From an uncultured Acidobacteriota bacterium (lineage in GTDB: Bacteria > Acidobacteriota > Terriglobia > Bryobacterales > Bryobacteraceae), in the NCBI GenBank assembly GCA_902825945.1, contig CADECY010000012.1, forward strand, positions 50,097 to 114,096: DNA of 64,000 nucleotides, written 5' to 3'. The position numbers and the translations under genes are program-made. Shown one piece after another: positions 15,010 to 24,068 of the stretch (position 1 is its first letter; the number at the start of each line of letters is the position of its first letter). The notes beneath the pieces are model-generated. The model did no database searches. It saw only the letters and a program-made list of their open reading frames with translations, and had not been told where the DNA came from.

Positions 15010-17281
15010 GGTCTCCGGCGGCCACGCGGAAGGCGTTCAACACGGGAAGGCTGTCGAGCCGTACGTCCACTCGCCACATTCCCGGATAGGCGGAATCGGA
15101 TGAAGCGACGCCCTGCACGGATCCGGTTCCACCGGCCACGGTCACGACGGGGGGAGTGTCCATCATGGCGAGCCCGCTTGCATCGCCGATCCGCACGTAG
15201 AAGCGGAAGGTTAGGCCGGCGCGGGGAGTGCTGCCGGTGTCCTCGACGATCGAAATGTAGCGAGGTGTCTGATCGCGTACGCCGTACCAGTAGGGGACAC
15301 GCAGCGGAACTGGACTCGACGCGCCGCGGACGATCAGGAATCCCCAGTGCTCACCGGCACCGAGTCCGGCGGCGAACCAGCGGATGTTGACCTGCCGCGA
15401 TTCGCCTGCCTGGAGACGCAGCGTGGCGGGCGGGGCGTCGGGCGCGCCGAAGGGCGTCGACGGCTCCACCTGGAACGTGAACGTCTCGGGTTCGTTTCCG
15501 ACGTTGGTCACCGTGAGCTCGCGAGCGGCATTGAAGGAACCGCTGCCCGATCCGTAATGCAGCGCGGTGGGAGATACGGCGCCTCTGGCCTGCACCGCGG
15601 ACTCGAGATCCAGTTGGCCGGTCCCGGTGTCGCGCAGGCCGGCCTCGAGCGGCGCGGCTGTATTGATGAGAAGCGAGCGGATCTCCGACATTCCGAGCGA
15701 GGGCCGCAGGCCTTTGATCACCGCCGCTGCTCCCGCGACGAGAGGTGACGAGAAACTAGTGCCGCCCGTCGATGTGTAGCCGGTGGCGTTGTAGAGTTCG
15801 CCGCGTGAGTCGAGGCTTTGCGCTGCCGTATAGAAGTTGTCGCCGGGCGCCGCAAGATCCGGCTTGAGAACTTCGAAAACCGCGGGACCGCGTGAAGAGA
15901 ATCCGGTGAGGCGGCCGGGCGTCGCAGGGGTCGCGATACCCGCGAAACGGATCTCGGCGACCGCGTCCGGTTCGGCGGGGATCTTCGCCTTGAGCGCCAG
16001 TCCTTCCTCGTTCGAGATCATGACCGCGGGCAAGCGGGCGGTGCCACCCGTCCAGTTGCTTGCGGGACGATCGTCCGTGTAGAGCACCGCCGCGACAGCG
16101 CCGGCCTTTTGCGCGTTGTTGAGCTTGTTTTCAAAGAAACAGATACCTCGCGCGATGAGCGCGATCTTACCCGTGAGAGAACCCGCCGGAAGCGGGTCGC
16201 AGCCGAGCCCATCGTTGCCGAGCGCGGCGATATCGGCCATCGGAGCGGTGATCGGCGTGCCGGGCGAAGTGTCGCCGGGAATACCGCGGTAGGATTCACC
16301 GAACGCGAGCAGGCCGCCACCGAGCCCGCGCGAGTTGGTGGTGGCACCCACCACGATTGCCCAGGGTGATCCACCGGCGAGAGTGGAGAGCGTTCCGATG
16401 TCCGATCCCGCATTGCCGGCGGCGGTGACTACTACCACTCCGCGCGCCGCGACACGTTCCACCGCGCGCGTGACCACGTCGAACGCGGGGTTCGCGGCCG
16501 GCGTCGAGCCGAGGCTGAGGTTGATCACGTCCATGCCGTCGTTCGCCGCGTCTTCGATTGCCCGCACGATCATGCTGGCGCTGGCCCCGGCATTCGGATT
16601 ATCGGGAAAGACTTTGTAGTTGCCGAGATGGGCGCGCGGCGCGATCCCGGACAGTTCGCCGATCGGCGATTGATGCAGGCGGCCGGCAGCCGCCATGGCC
16701 ACACCGGTGCCGTGCCCCGAGTAGTCCGCCGGAGTCTGCGCGGCGTAGGCCCGCGCTACGATTACCTTGCTGTTTACGCCCGCGAAATCGGAGTCACGCG
16801 TTCCCTTCGGATACCCGGCCGGAACCGAGAGTGACGCGTCCGAGAGCCCGGGATGATCGTGATCGATTCCGCTATCGACGATCGCGATCTTCATCCCGGC
16901 GCCTGCCTTCTCGATTCCACCGATCCTGGCGAAGGCCTCTTTCGCTTTGACGAGATTCGACGCCGCGTCGAGGAGCGGGTAAACCATATAGTCCGGATAT
17001 ACCCTCTTGACGCCGGGCATCCCTTCGAGCGCGGCGCGGCTCTGCGTGGTTTGCACGGCGTAGCCGTCGAACAGAGTGAAGGTGTCGAGCACCGTTCCGC
17101 CTCGATCCTCGAGAGCTTTCCGGAATGGCTCCGCCGAGGGTGCCGGGCGCCGGTTGGCAGCTCCCGCTTGTGCCGCCGGGACGGCCCCGTCGAGTTCGAC
17201 GATGAAACGGTCCGGCAGAATCTGCGCGCTTGCGGCGATTGCCGCGAAAAGGATCGGAATCAGCCTATTGAATCGGTACAT
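14978..17281 (-). CDS. Secreted S8 (subtilisin-like) serine peptidase with PA insert
   Basis: A 767-aa subtilase. A signal peptide (LIPILFAAIAASA) is followed by an inhibitor-like propeptide (RFIVELDG to MPGVKRVYPD). The catalytic triad is visible: Asp in IVDSGIDHDHPG, His in GHGTGVAMAAAG and Ser in GTSFSSPLVAGAAA. A PA domain (ARGICFFENKLNNAQKAGA) is inserted between His and Ser. The C-terminal 270 residues look like beta-sandwich modules. The ATG lies 17 bp inside the end of the preceding subtilase gene, so the two are translationally coupled. Likely role: extracellular protein degradation. Confidence 0.9.
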   Translation of the reverse strand: MYRFNRLIPILFAAIAASAQILPDRFIVELDGAVPAAQAGAANRRPAPSAEPFRKALEDRGGTVLDTFTLFDGYAVQTTQSRAALEGMPGVKRVYPDYMVYPLLDAASNLVKAKEAFARIGGIEKAGAGMKIAIVDSGIDHDHPGLSDASLSVPAGYPKGTRDSDFAGVNSKVIVARAYAAQTPADYSGHGTGVAMAAAGRLHQSPIGELSGIAPRAHLGNYKVFPDNPNAGASASMIVRAIEDAANDGMDVINLSLGSTPAANPAFDVVTRAVERVAARGVVVVTAAGNAGSDIGTLSTLAGGSPWAIVVGATTNSRGLGGGLLAFGESYRGIPGDTSPGTPITAPMADIAALGNDGLGCDPLPAGSLTGKIALIARGICFFENKLNNAQKAGAVAAVLYTDDRPASNWTGGTARLPAVMISNEEGLALKAKIPAEPDAVAEIRFAGIATPATPGRLTGFSSRGPAVFEVLKPDLAAPGDNFYTAAQSLDSRGELYNATGYTSTGGTSFSSPLVAGAAAVIKGLRPSLGMSEIRSLLINTAAPLEAGLRDTGTGQLDLESAVQARGAVSPTALHYGSGSGSFNAARELTVTNVGNEPETFTFQVEPSTPFGAPDAPPATLRLQAGESRQVNIRWFAAGLGAGEHWGFLIVRGASSPVPLRVPYWYGVRDQTPRYISIVEDTGSTPRAGLTFRFYVRIGDASGLAMMDTPPVVTVAGGTGSVQGVASSDSAYPGMWRVDVRLDSLPVLNAFRVAAGDLSRTVQVGGQ

Positions 17282-20200
17282 TCACAGCCTTCGACACCAC
17301 GCCATTCGACGTGACGACCAACGACTGAACTCCGCTGGGAGCGTCATCCGGAACGCGCGCCCGAATCAGATACCTTCCGGCCGTTCCCGGAGCCAGTCCA
17401 CTGAATAGTATTTCAGCAGGTCGTCCGCCGATACTCAACTCTGGTAACACACGTACTAGGTTCGAAGTGTCGGCCGGAATGGGCTCTCCGGTGATGGGAA
17501 GACTCTCGACGGGTCCTAACCCGTTTGCTTCCAATTGGATCGCTTTTCCTCGTTGCGCGGGATTTGCACTTGTAACGGCGGCGCCGTTCTCGTCGACAGC
17601 CTTGGCGAGGGAGCGCCCCGTCTCCGGGTCGCCCGTCTCGAACACCGCGGGTGCGAAATCATTGAGCGGAACCGTGTAGAGTTCCGTCTGCGAATCTCCA
17701 ATGCTCACCTTCATCTGGGCCGAGTTCAACCCCTGCAGTTCCCACGGAACCTGGACGTCCACGCGGCCATCACTGACGTATTGAATCTTGCCCGGAGCGG
17801 TGATGTGGCGCTCGGTGACATCGAAGCTCACGCTCACCCCCGCCAGGCCCGGAGGAAGCCACGGTGTCGAGGCCGATCTCTCGGAATCGCTGAGGTTGCG
17901 GCCGAGGATCGAAATCAACGATCCCGGAGCGACGCCCCGGCCCACCTCTCCGCTTGCCATGTTGACCACGCCGTTCGTTTGAATGGCTGGAGCCAGGCGG
18001 GCGCGGCCTTGGAAATAGGCGGTGAGATTGCCCGTGTTGGCCGAGAACTCCTGTTCTCCGAAGGTCGAGCCGAGGGTCACGTTTGCTTCGGCGATGCCGA
18101 GATTGTCGGTGCGGAAGATGTCGCCGAGCTGGCCCCCGCCGAGGGTCGCGCTCCAATTGATGCGCATGTTTTCGACCGGTGCGCCGTAGCGGTCCACCGC
18201 CTTCAGCAATAGCCTCAGGCGGCTGCCGGCCGGGCGCACGAAATCGTGACCACGGAGTGGGATCAGGTTGTCCACGGCATTGTCGCCGTTCAGGAACAGG
18301 TACGGCAGCCGGATCGGAATCGCGCCGCCGCTGATCAAGACGTCGCCTTCGTAGACGCCCGGAACCGGCCGCGACCCGGCTAGGGTGAACACGACCGCAC
18401 GTGAGGACCGGGCAGGCACGCTGAAAGCCGTCTGATCCACCGTCACGCGAGCCGAGCCCTCGACGCGCGGGCGGATCTCGACGCGCAGGTTCATCGCGCT
18501 CTGGCTGTGGTTGTTGATGTTGACGCGAATCGGGGAAGGCGAGATCGCCGGCGTGTAGTAGCCGAACGATAGAGCGCCGGGTTCAGCGGTGACATTGGTC
18601 CGGGTGACCGCTTCCGCGTCGATCTTGCCCGCGCCCACCGCGCGGACGCTGGCTTGCACCAGCCGGTCACTGTTGTCGAAGTCGTCGACCGTCGTGGTGG
18701 CCGTGTTCATCACCGCGGATTTCATTTGGTTCGGTGTGGCCTCGGGGAATCGCTGTTTGAACAGAGCCGCCGCGCCCGCCGCCATCGGTGCGGCGAAGCT
18801 CGTGCCCTGCGCCGCGATGTAGCCGCCCTCGGAGTACATGTCGCCGTAGGGATCGAAACGTTGGGTGGCCATGTAGATCGTCTGGCCGGGGGCGACAACC
18901 TCTGGCTTGATCGCTCCACCGGCAATCGAGGGCCCGTAGGAGCTGAAGAACGAGACGATATCCTCGTCGAACGGCACCGGTGCCAGTGTCACGTCGAGGT
19001 TCACCGGGCTGTCCGGGTTCGTTTTCCCGAACTCCTGGAGGGCTTTGCCGGCCTCGGATCCGATAATGGCCGCGGGAACCGAAGTCTCGCGCAGACCCTG
19101 CATCGGGAAAAGGCCGTTCGATCCATCGGTCCTCTGCACCAGCACCGCGAGGGCTCCGGCTCGCTGCGCGTTGTTCACCTTCGTCGCGAACGTACACTGG
19201 CCCTGCTGCACGATCGCGATCGATCCCACGAGAGACCCGTTGGAGATGCGCTGGCAGGCGTGCTGGTCTTCCCCCATCGCCGCGAGATCTTTGACGGGTG
19301 CCGTGAGCGTTGGGCGTGGTCTGGGACCATCGCCGAATAGGACATAGGCGGGCCGCAGGCCGCCCGGGCCGCCTTCCGCCCGCAGGGTGGAGAAATAGCG
19401 TTGCAGGTTGGTGCTCGAACCTACCGTGAGCGCCGCCGGAACTGTTCCCGGTGTGTTGATCGTGTTGTAAGCGGGCCCATAGACCCCGATGTCGCCGTCG
19501 TTGCCCGCCGACACGACTACGGTCATGCCTGCCCGGGTCGCCGCGTCCACCGCATCTGCCCACGGATCGCACGGACGGCTGGCCGAATTGCCGCACGTGC
19601 TTCCGCGATCATTCGGTTGCCAGATCGCTGGACGGCCGAGCGAGAGTACCGCGATGTCCATCCGGTCGCGGACCGCGTCATCGAGTGCCTGAATCACCAC
19701 GTCGTCGAACGTGACGTCGTTGACGCCGGGCGAGCCGAAAATCTTGTAGCTGCCGAGGAATGCCTTGGGTGCGACACCCGACAGTGGCCCCAACGGACTT
19801 TCGTGACGCGTTCCCGCGGCCATCATCGCGACCGCGGTTCCGTGGCCGACGCGGTCGCGGGCGGAAAGATCGTCGGGCCGCGAATCCACCGGATTGTCGC
19901 CGAGCACCAGCATCTGGACGTAGCTCCGCGCGGCGATCACCTTGTTCGAGGTGAACGGACAATCCACCGGTGCGCAACGCGGATATCCGGCCGGGATGCT
20001 GAGGGAAGCATCCTGAAACGCAGGATGTTGGTGGTCAATGCCCGAGTCGAGCACCGCGATGCGCACGCCCGCTCCGGCGTTGGCCTCGCCCACGTTCCGC
20101 CATGCTTGCGGGGCTTTCACGAGGTCGAGCGCCTTGATCGCATGGCGCCGGATGGGCTGCATCTCGACGACGCGCGCGACTCCCGGGAGCGCGGCGAGGG

Positions 20201-20483
20201 CATCCAGTTCCGAGGCATCCGCCAACACGTAGACGGCGTTCAGTACGGTTTGGGTGGCGCCGGTAATTCGGACGCCGCGATCCGCCAGAGCCGCCCGGAG
20301 CGTCCGGTGCGATGCCGCGATCCTGGATACCTTGTGCGAGATCCCGGCGGGATCTCCGGCCGGTTCGAGCGCGGCCACCGGGGATTCCGTCAGAATTATA
20401 GCGTATCGCGACCGCCGCCCTTCGCCCGAGGCAGTCCACGGAACTGCAGCCGCCAAAATCCACAACCCGAGAGTGCGCTTCAC
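17265..20483 (-). CDS. Secreted S8 serine peptidase with C-terminal TIGR03437-type domain
   Basis: A 1072-aa paralogue of the downstream subtilase. Triad segments: Asp in VLDSGIDHQHPAF, His in GHGTAVAMMAAG and Ser in GTSFAAPMAAGAAAL, with a PA insert around CTFATKVNNAQRAGA. After a beta-sandwich stretch the last roughly 240 residues form the domain type known from Solibacter proteins (VVNMASGEVGRGVAPGSLIS, then KIQYVSDGRVDVQVPWEL). I start at GTG 20483 because this places the signal peptide (KRTLGLWILAAAVPWTASG) at the N-terminus; an ATG at 20543 would put 20 charged residues before it. The domain is a strong lineage marker. Confidence 0.88.
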   Translation of the reverse strand: MKRTLGLWILAAAVPWTASGEGRRSRYAIILTESPVAALEPAGDPAGISHKVSRIAASHRTLRAALADRGVRITGATQTVLNAVYVLADASELDALAALPGVARVVEMQPIRRHAIKALDLVKAPQAWRNVGEANAGAGVRIAVLDSGIDHQHPAFQDASLSIPAGYPRCAPVDCPFTSNKVIAARSYVQMLVLGDNPVDSRPDDLSARDRVGHGTAVAMMAAGTRHESPLGPLSGVAPKAFLGSYKIFGSPGVNDVTFDDVVIQALDDAVRDRMDIAVLSLGRPAIWQPNDRGSTCGNSASRPCDPWADAVDAATRAGMTVVVSAGNDGDIGVYGPAYNTINTPGTVPAALTVGSSTNLQRYFSTLRAEGGPGGLRPAYVLFGDGPRPRPTLTAPVKDLAAMGEDQHACQRISNGSLVGSIAIVQQGQCTFATKVNNAQRAGALAVLVQRTDGSNGLFPMQGLRETSVPAAIIGSEAGKALQEFGKTNPDSPVNLDVTLAPVPFDEDIVSFFSSYGPSIAGGAIKPEVVAPGQTIYMATQRFDPYGDMYSEGGYIAAQGTSFAAPMAAGAAALFKQRFPEATPNQMKSAVMNTATTTVDDFDNSDRLVQASVRAVGAGKIDAEAVTRTNVTAEPGALSFGYYTPAISPSPIRVNINNHSQSAMNLRVEIRPRVEGSARVTVDQTAFSVPARSSRAVVFTLAGSRPVPGVYEGDVLISGGAIPIRLPYLFLNGDNAVDNLIPLRGHDFVRPAGSRLRLLLKAVDRYGAPVENMRINWSATLGGGQLGDIFRTDNLGIAEANVTLGSTFGEQEFSANTGNLTAYFQGRARLAPAIQTNGVVNMASGEVGRGVAPGSLISILGRNLSDSERSASTPWLPPGLAGVSVSFDVTERHITAPGKIQYVSDGRVDVQVPWELQGLNSAQMKVSIGDSQTELYTVPLNDFAPAVFETGDPETGRSLAKAVDENGAAVTSANPAQRGKAIQLEANGLGPVESLPITGEPIPADTSNLVRVLPELSIGGRPAEILFSGLAPGTAGRYLIRARVPDDAPSGVQSLVVTSNGVVSKAVNVPIQ

Positions 20484-20704
20484 GCCCCACTGGACGCTTT
20501 CGCTGGACGGAAAGTTTCGCCGATCGGACCCCTCCGGACGCAAATCGCTGCAATCGTCGCATTTTCAGCGATTTTCGATTTGCCACGCTAGCACCTGTGT
20601 GGTACCATTGATACGCTTCCCATGGACCGCTCTCCGTGCATCTCCCGCCACGCCCGGACCGGACCGAAGTCACACCTCGAGGCACGGAGTTAGACACCGC
20701 ACGA

Positions 20705-21199
20705 ATGAGTTTTACCGTTTTTCTCGGAAACCTTCCAGTTTGGGTCACGGCCGATGACATCAAGTCCTGGCTGACCGCCGAAAACCTGGTGGCAGACCAG
20801 ATCAAAGTCATCCGGAACCCGGAGACCCAAGAGTCCAAAGGTTTCGCTTTCATCGAAGCGCCCAACAACGACGAGATGCAGGCGATTATCCGCCGGTTCG
20901 ACCGCGCGCCCCTGGAGGACCGCCTGTTGAGGGCGAATCCGGCCCAGCCGCCGAAGTCGAAGCGCGGACCTGGCGTTGGCCCGGGCGGTCCGATGGATCA
21001 GCCTCGGGAGGCGCGCGGTCCCATGCACGGCGGCGCTCCCATGCAAGCTGGCGCTGCGATGCAGGGGCAAGGGCCAGTTCAGGGCATGGGCCCCGCCGGT
21101 CAGCGTCCTCCTCGCCGCCGTGAACGCGGTGGCAAGAAGGGTGGCCGTGGAGGCGGTCCGCAGAGCGCCTTCGCCGAGGAACTCGCGAAAGCGCTGTAG
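20705..21199 (+). CDS. RRM-type RNA-binding protein with Gly/Pro/Arg-rich tail
   Basis: A 164-aa protein. Residues 1-80 are one RNA-recognition motif with RNP2 (TVFLGNLPV) and RNP1 (KGFAFIEA). The tail (about 85-155) is low-complexity, rich in Gly, Pro, Met, Gln and Arg, ending with RRRERGGKKGGRGGG. This resembles the small cold- or stress-related RRM proteins of cyanobacteria and acidobacteria. I chose ATG 20705 because the motif begins immediately (MSFTVFLGN). It is divergent from the subtilase pair; the 221-bp gap holds no gene and no promoter I would defend. Confidence 0.88.
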   Translation: MSFTVFLGNLPVWVTADDIKSWLTAENLVADQIKVIRNPETQESKGFAFIEAPNNDEMQAIIRRFDRAPLEDRLLRANPAQPPKSKRGPGVGPGGPMDQPREARGPMHGGAPMQAGAAMQGQGPVQGMGPAGQRPPRRRERGGKKGGRGGGPQSAFAEELAKAL

Positions 21200-21210
21200 C
21201 CGGACCACGG

Positions 21211-22101
21211 CTACCGGCGCGTTCTCCATCTCGCCCATTCCGCTCCGGGAATTTCCACGCGGAATCGGACGAGGCGCTGTTTTTCCATTTCCGTGACATA
21301 AACCGTGCGGCCATCCGGTCCGCCGAAGCAGAGATTGCTCGGCTTGGATCCGAGCACCGGAATCTCGCGCCGGATGTTGCCGTTCGGCGTCACCACGACG
21401 ACCGTGCCTTTGCCGTGGCGGGTGATGTAGAGGTTGCCGTCCATGTCGGCGCGCATGCCATCGAAGCCGTGATCGGGGAAATCGATCAGCAGCCGCTTGT
21501 TGGTCAGTGTGTGGTCCGGCTGGATGTCGAACACCCAGATGTTGCGCTGCACTGTCTCGTTGACGTACAGATACCTGCCGTCCGGGCTGACTTCGATTCC
21601 GTTGGTGGTTCCCAAGCCGCTCACGACCTGCCGGACCTGTCCCTTGCGATCGATGTGCCAGATGCGGCCGGTGCCTGCCTTCCAGTCCGGATCGCTCGCG
21701 TAGATGGTGTCGTCTGGCGCCATCGCGATGTCGTTCGGTTGGCTCATCGATGGCTCGTGGGCGAAGACCTTGAATTTGCGAGTCTTGGTGTCAACGATGA
21801 GGATGTTGTGGTTGGCGTAGTCGGCGGCGTACATGTTGCCTTTTCGATCGAAGCGAATTCCGTTCGCGAGCGACCCTTGGGTGAACTCGAGAAAGACCTC
21901 GCCCTTGCCATCGGGTGTCACGCGGCCGATCGTGGGCTTGCGCGCGAAGCTCACCGCAAAGATGTTTCCCTTCTGGTCCACCGCGGGACCTTCGATTTCG
22001 GCCGTAAAGCTTCCCTCAGCGGTGAACGGCTTCGGCACGAACAACTCTTCATCCTGGGCGCCGAGGGCGGCAGCCATGCATAGAACGAACGTGATCTTCA
22101 T
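21211..22101 (-). CDS. Secreted SMP-30/gluconolactonase-like beta-propeller
   Basis: A 296-aa six-bladed propeller protein. A short signal peptide (KITFVLCMAAALGAQ) leads into repeats such as EGPAVDQKGNIFAVSF, NGIRFDRKGNMYAADY and NGIEVSPDGRYLYVNE. These match the SMP-30/gluconolactonase/LRE family, which hydrolyses sugar lactones with a divalent metal; the acidic ligands Glu (EGPAVD) and the Asn/Asp positions are present. The start is supported by a -10 TATAAC ending 7 nt upstream (leaderless). The convergent RRM gene ends 11 bp away. Confidence 0.85.
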   Translation of the reverse strand: MKITFVLCMAAALGAQDEELFVPKPFTAEGSFTAEIEGPAVDQKGNIFAVSFARKPTIGRVTPDGKGEVFLEFTQGSLANGIRFDRKGNMYAADYANHNILIVDTKTRKFKVFAHEPSMSQPNDIAMAPDDTIYASDPDWKAGTGRIWHIDRKGQVRQVVSGLGTTNGIEVSPDGRYLYVNETVQRNIWVFDIQPDHTLTNKRLLIDFPDHGFDGMRADMDGNLYITRHGKGTVVVVTPNGNIRREIPVLGSKPSNLCFGGPDGRTVYVTEMEKQRLVRFRVEIPGAEWARWRTRR

Positions 22102-22108
22102 TGGTGAT

Positions 22109-22116
22109 GTTATACT
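22109..22116. promoter_or_regulatory. Shared bidirectional -10 element between SMP-30-like and creatininase genes
   Basis: The 8-bp sequence GTTATACT holds TATACT on + (22111-22116, with an upstream TG at 22108) and TATAAC on - (22114-22109). The start codons lie 11 nt (22128, +) and 7 nt (22101, -) away, and only 26 bp separate them. Both transcripts would be leaderless or nearly so. Confidence 0.6.
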
Positions 22117-22127
22117 CCGGCTCTGGC

Positions 22128-22904
22128 ATGAAGCTCAAACGTCTCCTTTTCGCCGAACTGAACCGGACCGACCTGCGCGCGGCCTCCGAGAGCGCTCTTG
22201 TGGTGTTTCCTCTGGGCGCGGTGGAACAACATGGACCCCATCTGCCGGTGGGCACCGACTACTTCACGGTCGAACGGATCGCGCGTGGCGCCGGACGGAT
22301 CGCGGCCAACGACGTACCCTTGCTGGTGGCGCCGGCGATGCCGTTCGGATGCTCGCAGCATCACATTCCGTTCGGCGGCACGTTCTCAATGACATCGGAA
22401 ACCTACTATCGGGCGGTGTTCGAAATGGTGCTCGCGGTGGTGCAGTCGGGCTTCCGCCGTCTCTTTTTACTGAACGGCCACGGCGGCAATCACGAACTGC
22501 TGCAACTGGTGGCGCGCGATATCGCCTTGCAGCATCCAGCGCACGTCGCTTCGGCGTCCTACTGGACGATCGCCTGGGACGCGCTGGTCGACGCTGGAGC
22601 GGCGAAGAACAAGCGCTTGCCTGGGCACGCTGGAATCTTCGAAACGTCGCTGATGCTCGCCCAGCATCCGGAGATCGTGCCACCCGAGGCGGAGCGTCCG
22701 CACCGCGACAATGTGGGCGACAGCGACCCGCGCAATTTCCACAAGCCCTACCGGCCCGAGCATCCCGGTTCGTGGCAGGCGATCGACGGGTACACGGACA
22801 GTCCCGATCAGGCGACGGCGGAGATGGGCGAGTCATATCTGGGCGTGATCGAGCGGGAGGTTGCCAAGACGTTCGTCGAGTTTTCGCGGGCTTGTGAGGG
22901 GTGA
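22128..22904 (+). CDS. Creatininase family amidohydrolase
   Basis: A 258-aa member of the creatininase/MftE family, metal-dependent amidases acting on cyclic or small amides. Visible metal-ligand motifs are Glu and His in GAVEQHGPHLPVGTD, Asp in the same block, and His in NGHGGNHELLQLV; a later Glu (GIFETSLMLA) is also conserved. I start at ATG 22128 (MKLKRLLFAELN) rather than 22101, as the upstream codons lie in the promoter. No signal peptide. The physiological substrate is unknown. It is divergent from the SMP-30-like gene. Confidence 0.88.
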   Translation: MKLKRLLFAELNRTDLRAASESALVVFPLGAVEQHGPHLPVGTDYFTVERIARGAGRIAANDVPLLVAPAMPFGCSQHHIPFGGTFSMTSETYYRAVFEMVLAVVQSGFRRLFLLNGHGGNHELLQLVARDIALQHPAHVASASYWTIAWDALVDAGAAKNKRLPGHAGIFETSLMLAQHPEIVPPEAERPHRDNVGDSDPRNFHKPYRPEHPGSWQAIDGYTDSPDQATAEMGESYLGVIEREVAKTFVEFSRACEG

Positions 22905-22972
22905 TCGATTGCCGGTCGCGTGGAGCCCTGGCGCCTGAAATCCGGTGCCCCTGAGCGGCCGTGATCGAGTTT

Positions 22973-22989
22973 GCCGATCAGGGATCGGC
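22973..22989. terminator. Hairpin in a convergent intergenic gap
   Basis: GCCGATC-AGG-GATCGGC is a perfect 7-bp stem with a 3-nt loop between the creatininase and deacylase stop codons. There is no U-tract, so it may be a REP-like element rather than an intrinsic terminator. The adjacent 13 nt recur at 63031-63043 (opposite strand). Confidence 0.35.
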
Positions 22990-23032
22990 TCAGTTACGAA
23001 GGCTCTGGCGCGACATCGCCAGCCCTCCGGCC

Positions 23033-24067
23033 CTACAGCGTGCGCGGATCTACATCATGCGCGACACATGCGACGCAATCGCCTTGCCCCACCATGGACG
23101 GCCCGCGATTGGCGACCAGGATGCCATCGGCATGCGCCCAGACCTTCGCCGGTTCGCGATCCGGATTCTCGATCGAGAAAACCTGGCCGAGCAGATCGCC
23201 TTTCTTCACCGCCTCGCCCAGTTCGACACAATTCTCGTACAAACCTGATTCCGGCGCGAAGCGGTAGTCTTCGCGGTCGAGCGATTGCACCCAGCGGGCG
23301 GGGCCGAGTCCGGCTTCGGCGCGCGACTTCTCCTTGCCGCGGAGAACTCCACAGTGGATCAGCACGTTGCGGAGGCCCGCCTGGCACTGGCGGTGGATCG
23401 ACGCGGGGACCAGTTCCGCGCCGCCCATCTCGGTGGTGATCACGATCTTGCCCTGGCGTTCGGCCTCGGTGGGAAGCAGGCCGGTGCCAGCGACATCGGC
23501 ATAGAGAAACGTGACCTCGGTGAGGAACGCTTCGGCCGCCCGGAGCATTCGGTTGCGTTGTGCGAGATCGGGCACCAGGTGCATGTGCGCGCATGGCAGG
23601 AATCCCATGCTGCGGCCGCCGGTGTGCAGGTCGATCACGTACTCCGACATCGGGAACAGCACCGTCGTCAGGTAGTGCGCGAGGATCTCGCTGACGGTAC
23701 CGTTCGGATTGCCGGGAAAGCAGCGGTTGAAGTTGCGGCCGTCGAGCGGCGACAACCGCGTCGATGCCTTCGATGCCGGCGGATTCAGGCACGGAATCAG
23801 TATCAGAGTTCCCGTGACATCTTCGGGCGCTAGTTCGCGCCACAGCCGCAGAATCGCGACTTGGCCGGGGTATTCGTCGCCGTGATTGCCCGCCATGAGC
23901 AGGACCACCGGACCCTCGCCGTTGCGGATCACGCTCACGGGAACCCGCAGGTTGGCCCAGCCGCCGAGATTGTGCGAATAAGGAATCGCGAGGTGGCCGC
24001 TTTGTTTTCCTGGCCGGGAGTAGTCGAGGTCTGTGTGAATTGGATTGGTGCTCATCGAACTTGCCAT
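23033..24067 (-). CDS. Succinylglutamate desuccinylase/aspartoacylase family deacylase (DoeB-like)
   Basis: A 344-aa zinc-dependent acyl-amino-acid deacylase of the M14 fold. Zinc ligands are His and Glu in GNHGDEYPGQ and His in IDLHTGG; the substrate-binding block is SPLDGRNFNRCFPG. The closest pattern I recognise is DoeB-type N-acetyl-diaminobutyrate deacetylase, but the substrate is not certain. ATG 24067 directly follows the DUF1501 stop codon; ATG 24055 (MSTNPIH) is also possible. It is the last gene of the GntR-PSD1-DUF1501 operon. Confidence 0.82.
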   Translation of the reverse strand: MASSMSTNPIHTDLDYSRPGKQSGHLAIPYSHNLGGWANLRVPVSVIRNGEGPVVLLMAGNHGDEYPGQVAILRLWRELAPEDVTGTLILIPCLNPPASKASTRLSPLDGRNFNRCFPGNPNGTVSEILAHYLTTVLFPMSEYVIDLHTGGRSMGFLPCAHMHLVPDLAQRNRMLRAAEAFLTEVTFLYADVAGTGLLPTEAERQGKIVITTEMGGAELVPASIHRQCQAGLRNVLIHCGVLRGKEKSRAEAGLGPARWVQSLDREDYRFAPESGLYENCVELGEAVKKGDLLGQVFSIENPDREPAKVWAHADGILVANRGPSMVGQGDCVACVAHDVDPRTL

Positions 24068-24068
24068 T

